64,000 nucleotides of DNA from Paenibacillus algorifonticola (GTDB lineage Bacteria; Bacillota; Bacilli; Paenibacillales; Paenibacillaceae): NCBI RefSeq assembly GCF_000971975.1, contig NZ_LAQO01000003.1, forward strand, positions 322,024 to 386,023, read 5' to 3'. Below, in pieces: positions 8,762 through 17,041 of the stretch. Position numbers and translations under genes: made by a program. Under the pieces are notes generated by a model that saw only the letters and a list, made by a program, of their open reading frames with translations, ran no database searches and was not told the DNA's origin. Each line of letters opens with the position of its first letter. Positions within the stretch are counted from its first letter, which is position 1.

Positions 8762-10717
8762 TTATAAAGCCTGAAGCTTAACGCCTTTCGGCATAATGGC
8801 GCTAATCCGCTCTTTAACAGCCGGCTGGCGCATTTCCTCGCCAAAAATGACGACCGTACCTTGGTCGCTGCTTGTACGAATCAAACGGCCCATGCCCTGT
8901 CTTAACCGCAGCAGCATATAAGGCATATCCACTTCCTCGAAAGGCAGCTTGGCATCCGCACGCCTTGCAGCAAACACTGGATCGTTCGGAGGGAATGGCA
9001 GCGACCATACAATGACCTGCGATAAAGAAGGCCCCGGTATGTCCAGCCCCTCCCAAAGCGTCACTGCACACAGTACGCTGGACTCATCGGCTTGAAATGC
9101 CTCTATCAAATGGCTAATTTCCGACGTTCCTTCATAAAGAAAACGTCTTTGCTGCGCAAGCGGCTCGTCATTCATCGCCTGCTTGAAGCGAGCGAGCTCT
9201 TCACGAGAAGGGAACAACACAAGGGTGCCGCCCTCTGCTTCCCCAAGCAGCTTCACCGTTGCCTGCATCTGATTCACAAACTCGTCCAATGCTTCAGAAT
9301 CGGAAGTAAGCACCCGCATTTTATTTTCATAATCATAAGGCGAAGCAACGGAGAACGACTCGGCCTGCTTAATGCCAAGGCTGTCCATCGTATATTCGAA
9401 AGAACCGTCAACCGACAGCGTAGCGGATGAGAACACGATTGGCATTTTGCGAGAGAACACATGCTCTTCCAGCACTTCTTTCACCAGCTTAGGCATAATC
9501 ACGAGTGAAATGCCCGACTTGTCCTCCATCACCCAGCTAATCGGTTTTTCGGGTTTGCGGAACAGCGAGAGTGCATATTGGATCATCTCCAAATGCTCCT
9601 CGACGATTTTGAGCTGATATTCATCAAGCGTGAACAAGCCGCTCTCGAATACAAGCTCCTCTTCAATGAGATCAAGCAGCTGATGCAGTCGGTTCACTTC
9701 CTGTATAAGCGTGTTGTCCCACAGCAGCTCACGACGATCAGATGCTGCTACAGCGCGGCTGCTTTGCTGGATACGTTCAAATAGCTGTTCGCTTTGCACA
9801 ATCGCATCCTCAATTGCCAGTGCCAGCGATTCGCGGATTTCCCCTTCCAGCAATCGCGTAATAATGCTCTCAAATACCGCGTGGTTGAGCTTATACGTTA
9901 ACGCCTGCTGCGCCGCTGTCTCCAGTAAATGCCCTTCGTCGAATACGACTGAGCTATGCTCCGGCAGCAAGGGCAGCTGGCCCTCGCGTTTGCGTGCTTC
10001 ATAGGTCCATACATGCTCCATATAAAAATCATGCGAGCAAATAATTAAATCCGTCGATTTACGGTAATGATCACGCGACAGCGTCTGTCCACAGCGATGT
10101 CTGCGGCTGCATACCATACAATCCTGAAAGACGTCCCAACCGACATGGTCCCATACTTCATCGCTGAGCTCCGGGTAATCTCTGCGGTTGCCGTAAGGGT
10201 AAAAGCTTTGCATCGTTTCCGGCTTATGAACAAAATCCGGCAAGCTGCGGTAAATGTCGTCAAAATGCTCCGCACCCTCTAATTGAGCGTCGCCCCGTGC
10301 ATCATCAAGTTTGTTCAAGCAGACATACTGATCAGGCGATCTTCCCAGTCTGCTGTCAATCGTCAGCCCCAAATGGCGGGACAGCTTGGCAATATCGCCT
10401 TCCGGCTTTACCAGCTGCTCGATGAGCGATTCATCGGCGCAGGCAATAATAGCCGGCTTGCGGGTATAACGCGCGTAGCTGATAGCATAAAGCAAATAAA
10501 CGAAGGTTTTGCCTGTGCCGACGCCAGCCTCGGCGAAAATCGTCTGCTTGTCCGCATAAGCCCGCTCAAGCTGAAACGCCATATAAATTTGCTCATCGCG
10601 CAGCTCAAGCCCGGCTTCAGGAAGCTTCTCGTAAAAAACATCCGCGATCCAGTCGCTTGCCTGCTGCATGTAAGGCTGCGACGGGTCAAATTCAAACGGA
10701 TAATGGTGTTGTGTCAT
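8762..10717 (-). CDS. dinG: DinG/XPD-family ATP-dependent helicase
   Basis: 651 residues, superfamily 2 helicase. Walker A AGVGTGKT is at about 64-71. The four iron-sulfur cysteines are at about 133 (QYVCL), 200 and 203 (DCMVC) and 209 (HRCG). The Walker B equivalent is VVFDEGH. Motif III-like is FSSATLS. C-terminal motif VI is QGMGRLIRT. The intact cysteines indicate a real Fe-S helicase of the DinG/YoaA/XPD type acting on forked or R-loop DNA, rather than the Bacillus DinG form with an exonuclease domain. The frame extends to a TTG at 10735, but that codon lies in the Shine-Dalgarno TTTGGAGG. The ATG at 10717, 11 bp further, is the start. A strong hairpin sits just upstream. Confidence 0.9.
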   Translation of the reverse strand: MTQHHYPFEFDPSQPYMQQASDWIADVFYEKLPEAGLELRDEQIYMAFQLERAYADKQTIFAEAGVGTGKTFVYLLYAISYARYTRKPAIIACADESLIEQLVKPEGDIAKLSRHLGLTIDSRLGRSPDQYVCLNKLDDARGDAQLEGAEHFDDIYRSLPDFVHKPETMQSFYPYGNRRDYPELSDEVWDHVGWDVFQDCMVCSRRHRCGQTLSRDHYRKSTDLIICSHDFYMEHVWTYEARKREGQLPLLPEHSSVVFDEGHLLETAAQQALTYKLNHAVFESIITRLLEGEIRESLALAIEDAIVQSEQLFERIQQSSRAVAASDRRELLWDNTLIQEVNRLHQLLDLIEEELVFESGLFTLDEYQLKIVEEHLEMIQYALSLFRKPEKPISWVMEDKSGISLVIMPKLVKEVLEEHVFSRKMPIVFSSATLSVDGSFEYTMDSLGIKQAESFSVASPYDYENKMRVLTSDSEALDEFVNQMQATVKLLGEAEGGTLVLFPSREELARFKQAMNDEPLAQQRRFLYEGTSEISHLIEAFQADESSVLCAVTLWEGLDIPGPSLSQVIVWSLPFPPNDPVFAARRADAKLPFEEVDMPYMLLRLRQGMGRLIRTSSDQGTVVIFGEEMRQPAVKERISAIMPKGVKLQAL

Positions 10718-10740
10718 ACTTTGCAGCGCCTCCAAATAGA

Positions 10741-10790
10741 CGCCCGAACGGCTGCGCTAAAATCACGCAGCCGTTCGGGCGGTTTTTTTT
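10741..10790 (+). terminator. 16-bp perfect hairpin with T8 in the dinG leader
   Basis: CGCCCGAACGGCTGCG and its exact complement are separated by 9 bases and followed by T8 on the plus strand. Seen from dinG it is a leader hairpin ending 6 bp before the GGAGG site; on the plus strand it looks like a textbook terminator, although no plus-strand gene precedes it. Confidence 0.7.
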
Positions 10791-10800
10791 CAAATTGAAA

Positions 10801-11019
10801 TTAAAAGTCGGATTTCGGTTTTCTAGGCTGTGGCTTTGGCTTGTTCTGCACGGCTGGCAAATGCTTCATGCTTCTTAGCATCGGTCCTTTGCATATCGGG
10901 CAGGTTTGCTCTGCCGAAGCGAATTCATCTCTTACCCACGCTTTGCATTCGGGGTTTTTACATTTCAAAATTTTGGTAGGTAATAATTTCGGTTTCGTAA
11001 TGTCTTCGCTTGTAGCCAA
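10801..11019 (-). CDS. ydjO: YdjO-family cold-inducible zinc-ribbon protein
   Basis: 72 residues. Two CxxC-type pairs, CKNPEC (residues 20-25) and CPIC (about 40-43), form a zinc ribbon, and the spacing with the conserved W between them matches the Bacillus YdjO family (CxxxxCxxWxR...CPIC). The C-terminal tail is Lys/Pro rich. The first codon is TTG, with a GGG-rich site about 12 bp upstream. YdjO is known as a cold-induced protein of unknown mechanism; a role in RNA or protein binding is inference. It lies between a ger operon and dinG on the same strand. Confidence 0.75.
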   Translation of the reverse strand: MATSEDITKPKLLPTKILKCKNPECKAWVRDEFASAEQTCPICKGPMLRSMKHLPAVQNKPKPQPRKPKSDF

Positions 11020-11136
11020 TATATTTTACATCCCTTTCATTTACACGTTCAGGCAATCTGACATAATATATCACTTCATGGACGCTTAAGTCAAGACTCT
11101 CAAACCCGCCAGCTTCCCCTCTCTTACCAAAAAACG

Positions 11137-12285
11137 TTACAGCCTCCCTTTGTATTTCCCAGTATTGGAAATCGTTACTTTCACGTCGATTTGGCCTAGT
11201 GTATTTTGGTTTAGCAGAAGCTGTTTGCTGTTGTGCAGCTGATGCCAAAGCTTGGCGTCACTCCGATAAAGCTCGGCAAATAAATTTAATAGATCGGTTT
11301 GAGTCGCAAGGCCCTTCTCATATGTAGCCATCATTTCATCGCGAATGGCTTTCGCCGCAAGAGCCTCCATCTCTTTTACTGTTGCATCTTTAATCATTTC
11401 CTCCACAAAGGCTCTCGCCTTAAGTTCAACCTTAAACTGCAATTGTTTGTTGTTCCTAACATGCCGTATCCGGTAGTGCGGTTTAATAATAACGAGGGTA
11501 GCAGTCGGCTCTTCTTTATTTCCGATTAGAAGAATGGAGCGTTTATTTTCTTTTTGTACCCATTTTCTTCCGAGCAATTCTGTTTCAGAAAACCAGCTTA
11601 TTTTCTCGTTTTGCCGAATGAAAAAGGCTCCAGTAATTTTGAACATCGGCTTTTTCTGCGCATCCTCCCTCCATACCTCCTTCGTTATGCCAATCGTAGG
11701 AATCATGGCGGTAATACCCGGCTCATTAAATTCGGCAATAAATTTGTACCCATATTGGGGATCAATGTTGGAGCGCTGGGCATGGACATCTTCTGGGGTA
11801 TCCAAAATGGAATCCAATGCAGGCAGATTAAAAATAGATTTTTGCTTAAAAATGTCTATCATCGGCGTCTTCGTTGAATAGAGCAATATATTATAACGAA
11901 CTTCACGATATCGATTGATCGCTTCGTAACTTTGGCGAACAATCGCCTTCGATTTTAGAAGCTCCTCATCTACTACAATGGCTTTGACATGCCCCCAGAA
12001 CATTCTGATCTGCGATGTTTCGGACAGCGAGGACAATGCTTCTGTCACCGTCTTTCCTGTGCCGCGGCCGATCCATACCGGTATGTTTTTCCCTATTTCG
12101 TTTTTATCGGATTTGGCTACATTTAAGAAGTTCAGCACCTGCGCGTAAGTAATAAAATGTCCATCCTTATAATCAAGTCCGATAGCTGTAACATAAGCCA
12201 TGTTTTGTATCGGCTTTGAATCAAAGCAGCCTGGACTTAGCAGCAACAAACCAGCAATAAGGCCCCATTTTATCCATACATTCAT
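11137..12285 (-). CDS. Ger(x)C-family germination lipoprotein, second receptor operon
   Basis: 382 residues from the ATG at 12285, which has AGGAG 9 bp upstream and follows the A-subunit stop by 1 bp. The longer frame to 12315 adds ten unlikely residues. The signal peptide ends in lipobox LSPGC (Cys20), followed by the typical C-subunit opening NMAYVTAIGLD. The C-terminal half is Lys-rich and shows the ISNTGKY end. It completes the receptor B-A-C set and is divergent in sequence from the other C subunit in this window, so the two operons are not a recent tandem duplication. Confidence 0.9.
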   Translation of the reverse strand: MNVWIKWGLIAGLLLLSPGCFDSKPIQNMAYVTAIGLDYKDGHFITYAQVLNFLNVAKSDKNEIGKNIPVWIGRGTGKTVTEALSSLSETSQIRMFWGHVKAIVVDEELLKSKAIVRQSYEAINRYREVRYNILLYSTKTPMIDIFKQKSIFNLPALDSILDTPEDVHAQRSNIDPQYGYKFIAEFNEPGITAMIPTIGITKEVWREDAQKKPMFKITGAFFIRQNEKISWFSETELLGRKWVQKENKRSILLIGNKEEPTATLVIIKPHYRIRHVRNNKQLQFKVELKARAFVEEMIKDATVKEMEALAAKAIRDEMMATYEKGLATQTDLLNLFAELYRSDAKLWHQLHNSKQLLLNQNTLGQIDVKVTISNTGKYKGRL

Positions 12286-12286
12286 G

Positions 12287-13762
12287 CTAATCTTCTCCTT
12301 GCTTATCCGAATCAACCGTATGCAATGTTTCCGGCCTTTGTTTCTGCTTTACCCAGGGCAGCCGAAGCGTAGCCGCAAGAAGCTCCTTCATAATAGGAGG
12401 AGAATACGGCGACAGATAAGGGACTCCAAAGGAGCTGAGCCGTCCCATATATCCGATAAGCACGACAATTCCTAGAATGAATCCGAACATTCCCAGTAGT
12501 GAAGCAACTATAAACAGCAGAAAACGGATGACGCTCACCGTCGTACTTAACGATTGGTTAACGAGTGTCGCTCCGGCTACTGCCGTAATCGCGCCCACAA
12601 CGACGACACTTGGCGAAACAAAGCCTGCCCGAATAGCAGAATCCCCTATAATTAATCCTCCAATGACGGTTAGGCTTTGACCGATGGAGCTTGGTAGACG
12701 AACGCCGGCCTCTCTGAATATTTCCAGCAGCAGGAGCAAAATTAAAAACTCCAATGCTCCAGAGAAGGGCAGTCCAATTCGTGCAGCAGCAATCGTTGCC
12801 ATCAGCCTAAACGGTATTTGATCTTGATGAAACGTGGAAAGCGCAATCCACAGCCCCGGCAGCAAAATAGAAATAAAAAAACTGAAAATGCGCAGCAAGC
12901 GCGCAAACGAAACGTATTGAAAATTAAAATACAAGTCTTCTGGTGATTTCAGCATGAGTAAAAAGTTGCTTGGCCCAATTAAGACCATTGGATTGCCATC
13001 CACGATAACGATAAATCTGCCTGCCAGCAAGCTGCTTACTGCATAATCCGGTCGGCCCGTAAAGTCGAGCAAAGGAAACAAGCTATACTTCTCTTTAACA
13101 ATCATCTCTTCCAAATGGTTAATGCTATAAAGCCCATCCACATCAATGCTATTTAATCGATTCCTAACCTCGCTCAGCACATTTGGCGAAATCATGTCGT
13201 CGATGTACAATAAACCAACCTTCGTTCTCGTTCGCCTGCCAAGTGTTACCGTCTCATAGCATAAAGATTGGCTGCGAATTCGTTTGCGAATGAGAGCCAC
13301 ATTAATGCCAACATCCTCCACAAAGCCATCTCTAGGCCCTTTAATCGATACTTCTGTTGTCGATTCCTCCGGTGTACGATGTGGGTGATGGCCGAGCGTC
13401 ATTCGAAATAACGCATTTGGCTCATTAAACAGGAGCAGCAAATCACCCTGAAAAATCCACTCGCAAAGCTGCTCTGGCAGCGCGTCCGTAGTTGCTGGAA
13501 TGAGCGGCAGCGTCCCGTATAATTTACCCTTTTGCAAATGAGCAAACCCATTTTTAAGATATAGCTGTTCTAGATCCGGAAGAATATATTTTCCAATTTG
13601 AGAGGTATCGCATAATCCTTCGCTATATACAAGTATGACCTCTGATCGTACATCTTCATCAAATTGAAATCGCTGGATTAACACATCTGCAGAATGAGGA
13701 AATAAGGCGGAAATCGACTGCAGGTTCCATGGCTCAGCAGGCTCAATCTTTGTTTCGTTCAT
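12287..13762 (-). CDS. GerA-family spore germination A subunit, second receptor operon
   Basis: 491 residues from an ATG at 13762 (MNETKIEP) that overlaps the permease stop by ATGA and has GGGGAG 6 bp upstream; the frame to 13870 lies in the previous gene and is not used. The soluble domain carries VSIKGPRDGFVEDVGINVAL, the conserved A-subunit block. The membrane part contains LPSSIGQSLTVIGGLIIGDS. The C-terminal tail is polar and Lys/Gln rich. Forms the putative channel-like part of the receptor. Confidence 0.92.
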   Translation of the reverse strand: MNETKIEPAEPWNLQSISALFPHSADVLIQRFQFDEDVRSEVILVYSEGLCDTSQIGKYILPDLEQLYLKNGFAHLQKGKLYGTLPLIPATTDALPEQLCEWIFQGDLLLLFNEPNALFRMTLGHHPHRTPEESTTEVSIKGPRDGFVEDVGINVALIRKRIRSQSLCYETVTLGRRTRTKVGLLYIDDMISPNVLSEVRNRLNSIDVDGLYSINHLEEMIVKEKYSLFPLLDFTGRPDYAVSSLLAGRFIVIVDGNPMVLIGPSNFLLMLKSPEDLYFNFQYVSFARLLRIFSFFISILLPGLWIALSTFHQDQIPFRLMATIAAARIGLPFSGALEFLILLLLLEIFREAGVRLPSSIGQSLTVIGGLIIGDSAIRAGFVSPSVVVVGAITAVAGATLVNQSLSTTVSVIRFLLFIVASLLGMFGFILGIVVLIGYMGRLSSFGVPYLSPYSPPIMKELLAATLRLPWVKQKQRPETLHTVDSDKQGED

Positions 13763-14850
13763 GCCAAGCTCCCCTTCCTCTGCCGCTTCAGCAAAGCGAT
13801 TGCAATGAATAAGGCCGAAAGAACCAAAACCGTGGCCAGCGTAACAGGGAAGTAATAGTGATAGAGCCATAGATACGAGGAATAACCATTAATCGGTATG
13901 AATCCTAAGAGAATATAACCGAGTGTCAGCAACTGAATGAGTTGACGCGTCGCCTTCTTTTTCCGAAAGGGTATGAGCTCTCCCAATAAAAACATCGCAA
14001 AGCTTGTACGAATAACGGCTCCAGACAGCCATTGAAATTCCGATAAAAAATCCACATGCTCAATGTTGCCGAATTTTACAAGCCTCCATTGCTCAAAAGG
14101 GGATTCCATCTGTTTCGCCGCTTCTATATGTCCGAACTCCGTAATACCTCCGATAATAGGCCCAAGTGTAATATAAATTAAGAGAACGGCCAAGATGAGA
14201 AGCTGCCATGCCTTAACGCGGGACTTGATGCGGTGCTGGATAGCTAAAACCATAATTATTTCTACAAATCCTCCACCGACATAAATCATGCCATGAATGG
14301 CGGGCTGCCAGCCATTTTCAAGGACCGGCTGCAAAAGACGGTAATCCTTCTCTGGCGTATTGGCTATCGCCACAAAGTAACCCAGCACAATTACAATGGG
14401 AAGCATAATGCCCGCAGCAATCGCAATCATGCGAATGCCGGATATTGCGAAATAGCAGCATACTAGACATAGGGTGATAATTAATGCCGATCTGGGCGTG
14501 CCAGGCATATAATTGGTCGTGGCCCATCTGACCGTATCAATCAATGTAAATCCCCCGATGAAAAGCAATTGCAGACAGATCGGGATAATCATCAGCCAAG
14601 CTATGAACGGATTCGTCTTGGACGCCAGCCAAGGATGCAATTTCTGTTGACCAGATTTCTTCATAAATAGAACCAGCAAAAAACACCACGGAAGAAATAA
14701 TATACCTGCCAATAATACGGAAATCCATGCATCCCTGCCGGAAGCATCCAAAATTAAAGGATTCACAATGACATGATTCATTAAACCGACCGTCATCATG
14801 AGAATCATGCAAATTTGCAGGAAGCTTACTTTATGAAGCGTCTTAACCAT
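13759..14850 (-). CDS. GerB-family spore germination permease, second receptor operon
   Basis: 363 residues with about ten membrane helices of the APC fold. The likely start is the ATG at 14850 with GGTGGG about 8 bp upstream; the longer frame would start at a GTG inside that site. It is the first gene here, so this operon has order B-A-C, unlike the A-B-C operon 7 kb away. The N-terminus (KVSFLQICMILMMTVGLMNHV) is the substrate-facing first helix of B subunits. The ligand is unknown. Confidence 0.9.
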   Translation of the reverse strand: MVKTLHKVSFLQICMILMMTVGLMNHVIVNPLILDASGRDAWISVLLAGILFLPWCFLLVLFMKKSGQQKLHPWLASKTNPFIAWLMIIPICLQLLFIGGFTLIDTVRWATTNYMPGTPRSALIITLCLVCCYFAISGIRMIAIAAGIMLPIVIVLGYFVAIANTPEKDYRLLQPVLENGWQPAIHGMIYVGGGFVEIIMVLAIQHRIKSRVKAWQLLILAVLLIYITLGPIIGGITEFGHIEAAKQMESPFEQWRLVKFGNIEHVDFLSEFQWLSGAVIRTSFAMFLLGELIPFRKKKATRQLIQLLTLGYILLGFIPINGYSSYLWLYHYYFPVTLATVLVLSALFIAIALLKRQRKGSLA

Positions 14851-15011
14851 CTCAAATCCCACCCAAAGCGTTTATTTAAACGATAATAGCGCTTATAGGT
14901 TTCCTTATTGATCCAATTTTATACGCATCATTATGCGGCAAGCATGCTGCTCCCATCCTCCAATTGCCCTGATTTACTGAAAGCCATAATTCCCCTGCTC
15001 CCTGATGACAT

Positions 15012-15044
15012 AAAAAAGGAACACCACCTTTAAGGCAGCATTCC
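15012..15044 (-). terminator. Rho-independent terminator after rpiA
   Basis: On the minus strand GGAATGCTGCCTT pairs with AAGGTGGTGTTCC (several G-T wobbles) and is followed by T6. It lies just past the rpiA stop. Confidence 0.7.
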
Positions 15045-15056
15045 CATGTAAATGTC

Positions 15057-15737
15057 TTAACGTTTAACCGGAGCTAAAATCTCGGTCTCACCCGTATTGA
15101 AGCCAACGATAACTTGGCTAGCCATAGAGATGAACAAACCATTCTCCACCACGCCGGGAATCGCATTCAGCTGTTCATGCAGCTCGGAAGGTGAAGCAAT
15201 CTTGCCGAAACGGCAATCGGCAATATAGTTGCCATTATCCGTTACAAAGATGCCGTCTGCCGATGCCCGCAGCTCAGCGGTGCAGCCAAGCTCCCTCAGC
15301 TTTTGTAGCGTCAAATTAGAGGCGAAGGGCACGACTTCCACCGGAAGCGGAAAATGTCCAAGCTGGCTTACTTTTTTGGACTCGTCCACGATCACGATAA
15401 ATGTTTTGCTGTGGGCAGCAAGAATTTTTTCCCGCAAAAGCGCACCGCCACCACCTTTAATCAGATGAAGCTCGCCGTCTACTTCGTCCGCACCGTCAAT
15501 CGTTAAATCAATCGCCGTAATTTCAGCGAGCGGAACTAACGGAATGCCATACTCAGCCGCTAAATCCTCTGACTGCTTGGAGCTGGCAACGGCTTTAATG
15601 TCCAGTCCCTCCAGCTTCATTCTTTGTGCCAGCTTCAAAATCGCCCAATACGCCGTCGTGCCTGTTCCAAGCCCAATAAGCATGCCATCCTGCACAAGCT
15701 GGACGGCTTTCTCTGCTGCCAATTGCTTGACGTTCAA
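15057..15737 (-). CDS. rpiA: Ribose-5-phosphate isomerase A
   Basis: 226 residues, the family's normal length. It interconverts ribose 5-phosphate and ribulose 5-phosphate in the non-oxidative pentose phosphate pathway. Conserved motifs are visible: GLGTGTTAYWAI (phosphate loop), TIDGADEVD with the catalytic aspartates and KGGGGALLREKI with the essential lysine and glutamate, and DESKKV. The start is TTG, with GGAGGG 6 bp upstream, the only well-spaced choice. It follows fabI by 29 bp on the same strand, an unusual pairing with no clear pathway link. Confidence 0.95.
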   Translation of the reverse strand: MNVKQLAAEKAVQLVQDGMLIGLGTGTTAYWAILKLAQRMKLEGLDIKAVASSKQSEDLAAEYGIPLVPLAEITAIDLTIDGADEVDGELHLIKGGGGALLREKILAAHSKTFIVIVDESKKVSQLGHFPLPVEVVPFASNLTLQKLRELGCTAELRASADGIFVTDNGNYIADCRFGKIASPSELHEQLNAIPGVVENGLFISMASQVIVGFNTGETEILAPVKR

Positions 15738-15766
15738 TCGATTCCCTCCACTCTCTGCTAAAAGTT

Positions 15767-16543
15767 CTATAAACCTAATATGTGATAGCCTGCATCGACA
15801 TGCAGCACTTCGCCGGTTATTCCGCGTGACAGATGGCTAAGAAGGAATAGCGTCGCATCACCGACTTCTTCCTGGTCGATGTTGCGGCGAAGCGGCGCAC
15901 GCTCCTCAATCGTCTGCATAATGTCATTGAAGCCAGATACGCCTTTTGCGGATAATGTTTTGATCGGCCCTGCAGAAATAGCATTAACACGAATATTATA
16001 TTTGCCAAGATCCTCTGCCAAATATCGTACGCTTGCTTCAAGCGCAGCCTTGGCAACGCCCATGACATTATAATTTTTCACAACGCGCTCTGCGCCGATA
16101 TACGATTGGGTAACGATGCTTCCGCCCTCGGACATAACGCCTTTCGCCTGCTTTGCGATCGCCACAAGCGAAAAAGCACTGGAATTTTGTGCAAGCAGAT
16201 AGCCTTCACGCGATGTTTCCAGGTACTCGCCCTTAAGCTCATCCTTATCCGAAAAAGCAAGGGAATGCACGATTCCGTCAATGCTACCGGCCTGCTCTTT
16301 AATATGGGCAAAAGCTGCGCTTATGCTTTCATCATCCAACACATCGCAGGATACCGTTAGCAGCGGAGTAATGCCTGTCTGTTCCAGCAAACCCTTCAGC
16401 TTCTCGAAAGAACGTTCCTTCCTGTATGTAAAAATAAGCTGCGCCCCTTCCCGATGCAGCGACTTGGCGATTCCCCAAGCAATGCTGCGCTCATTCGCGA
16501 CGCCCATTACTACGATTTTTTTGTTGTTCATCATTCCAGACAA
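15767..16543 (-). CDS. fabI: Enoyl-[acyl-carrier-protein] reductase (NADH/NADPH)
   Basis: 258 residues, equal to Bacillus FabI. It reduces trans-2-enoyl-ACP in the last step of fatty acid elongation. The nucleotide-binding start is IVVMGVANERSIAWGI. The catalytic pair Tyr158 and Lys165 has FabI's Y-x6-K spacing (YNVMGVAK), and Tyr148 is also present. The frame is open to 16672, but the start is best placed at TTG 16543: GGAGGG lies 6 bp upstream and the N-terminus then aligns in length with other FabI proteins. An extended -10 promoter sits about 40 bp upstream at the edge of a dispersed repeat. Confidence 0.95.
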   Translation of the reverse strand: MSGMMNNKKIVVMGVANERSIAWGIAKSLHREGAQLIFTYRKERSFEKLKGLLEQTGITPLLTVSCDVLDDESISAAFAHIKEQAGSIDGIVHSLAFSDKDELKGEYLETSREGYLLAQNSSAFSLVAIAKQAKGVMSEGGSIVTQSYIGAERVVKNYNVMGVAKAALEASVRYLAEDLGKYNIRVNAISAGPIKTLSAKGVSGFNDIMQTIEERAPLRRNIDQEEVGDATLFLLSHLSRGITGEVLHVDAGYHILGL

Positions 16544-16582
16544 AATAATCCCTCCATTAGCTAAATCCATAAATCTTTTGCC

Positions 16583-16591
16583 ATTATAGCA
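16583..16591 (-). promoter_or_regulatory. Extended -10 promoter element for fabI
   Basis: TGCTATAAT on the minus strand, about 40 bp upstream of the TTG start. No good -35 is seen, since that position lies at the edge of the dispersed repeat. Confidence 0.5.
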
Positions 16592-16596
16592 CAAAA

Positions 16597-16700
16597 CAAG
16601 GTGAAACGGCTGTCGTCGTCCTTTGGCGGCGCGACGCGTTTCAGTCCGAGAAATAGAAGCACAGTATGGCAAAAACTTATACTTTCTTATATTTTAAAAT
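16597..16700 (+). repeat. Dispersed repeat, copy 2 (about 104 bp)
   Basis: Partner of 7275-7377. It starts CAAGGTGAAACGGCTG and ends TATACTTTCTTATATTTTAAAA. The stem is GAAAC...GTTTC around TCGTCG...CGACGC, five of six inner pairs, with one C:G to T:A replacement relative to copy 1. It fills the space between fabI and the divergent small gene. Confidence 0.75.
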
Positions 16701-16716
16701 ACTTGCTCTTAAGTAA

Positions 16717-16725
16717 TGCTATAAT
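16717..16725 (+). promoter_or_regulatory. Extended -10 promoter element for the small cysteine protein gene
   Basis: TGCTATAAT on the plus strand, about 40 bp before the ATG at 16766. The -35 match is poor. Confidence 0.45.
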
Positions 16726-16765
16726 GAACGTTAGCATCTTATTCATAGAAGGATGATTTATTATA

Positions 16766-16945
16766 ATGATAGAGCAGGAGCGCATGAATTGCATGAAATG
16801 CCGCCATTATTATGTGACTTGGGACCCCGGCGCACCGAGAGGCTGCAGGGCATTCGGCTTTAAATCGCAGGCTATGCCAAGCCAGGTTGTGCTAGCTTCC
16901 TCCGGGAAGCCTTGCCTGAACTTTGAAGCCAAGGACAAAGGATAA
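16766..16945 (+). CDS. Small four-cysteine protein (59 residues)
   Basis: A short gene below the usual length cut-off. The frame starts MIEQERMNCMKCRHYYVT, with CMKC-type cysteines at residues 9 and 12, then GCRAFGFKS with a third, and KPCLNF with a fourth. The pattern CxxCxxYYxTWDP-x-GCxAFGFKS looks like a conserved small metal-binding family found widely in bacteria; I know no function for it. A possible site GAAGGA is 12 bp upstream; an inner ATG at 16784 preceded by CAGGAG is the alternative start. An extended -10 lies upstream and a strong terminator overlaps the stop, so it is a complete single-gene unit. Confidence 0.8.
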   Translation: MIEQERMNCMKCRHYYVTWDPGAPRGCRAFGFKSQAMPSQVVLASSGKPCLNFEAKDKG

Positions 16946-16987
16946 GGCAGCAGACCGTCAATGAACGGTTTGCTGCCTTATTTTTTT
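16944..16987 (+). terminator. Rho-independent terminator of the small cysteine protein gene
   Basis: AAGGCAGCAGACCGT pairs with ACGGTTTGCTGCCTT (one mismatch), 6-base loop, then T7. The stem starts within the stop codon. Confidence 0.9.
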
Positions 16988-17041
16988 AGCTCGTCAGTTC
17001 GTCTGCTCGTCTGCTCTACTGAGGGTAGATGGAAGGCAGAT

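Noticed and set aside
10958..11248. 96-residue frame (MASAAQQQTASAK...) between the second ger operon and ydjO
   Set aside because: Overlaps the C-subunit gene and the ydjO start, has no convincing start site and no recognisable fold; treated as a shadow.
15012..15044. T-box-like element (AAAGGTGGTGTTCC then T-run)
   Set aside because: There is no aminoacyl-tRNA synthetase or amino acid gene downstream and no upstream T-box core; it is the rpiA terminator.
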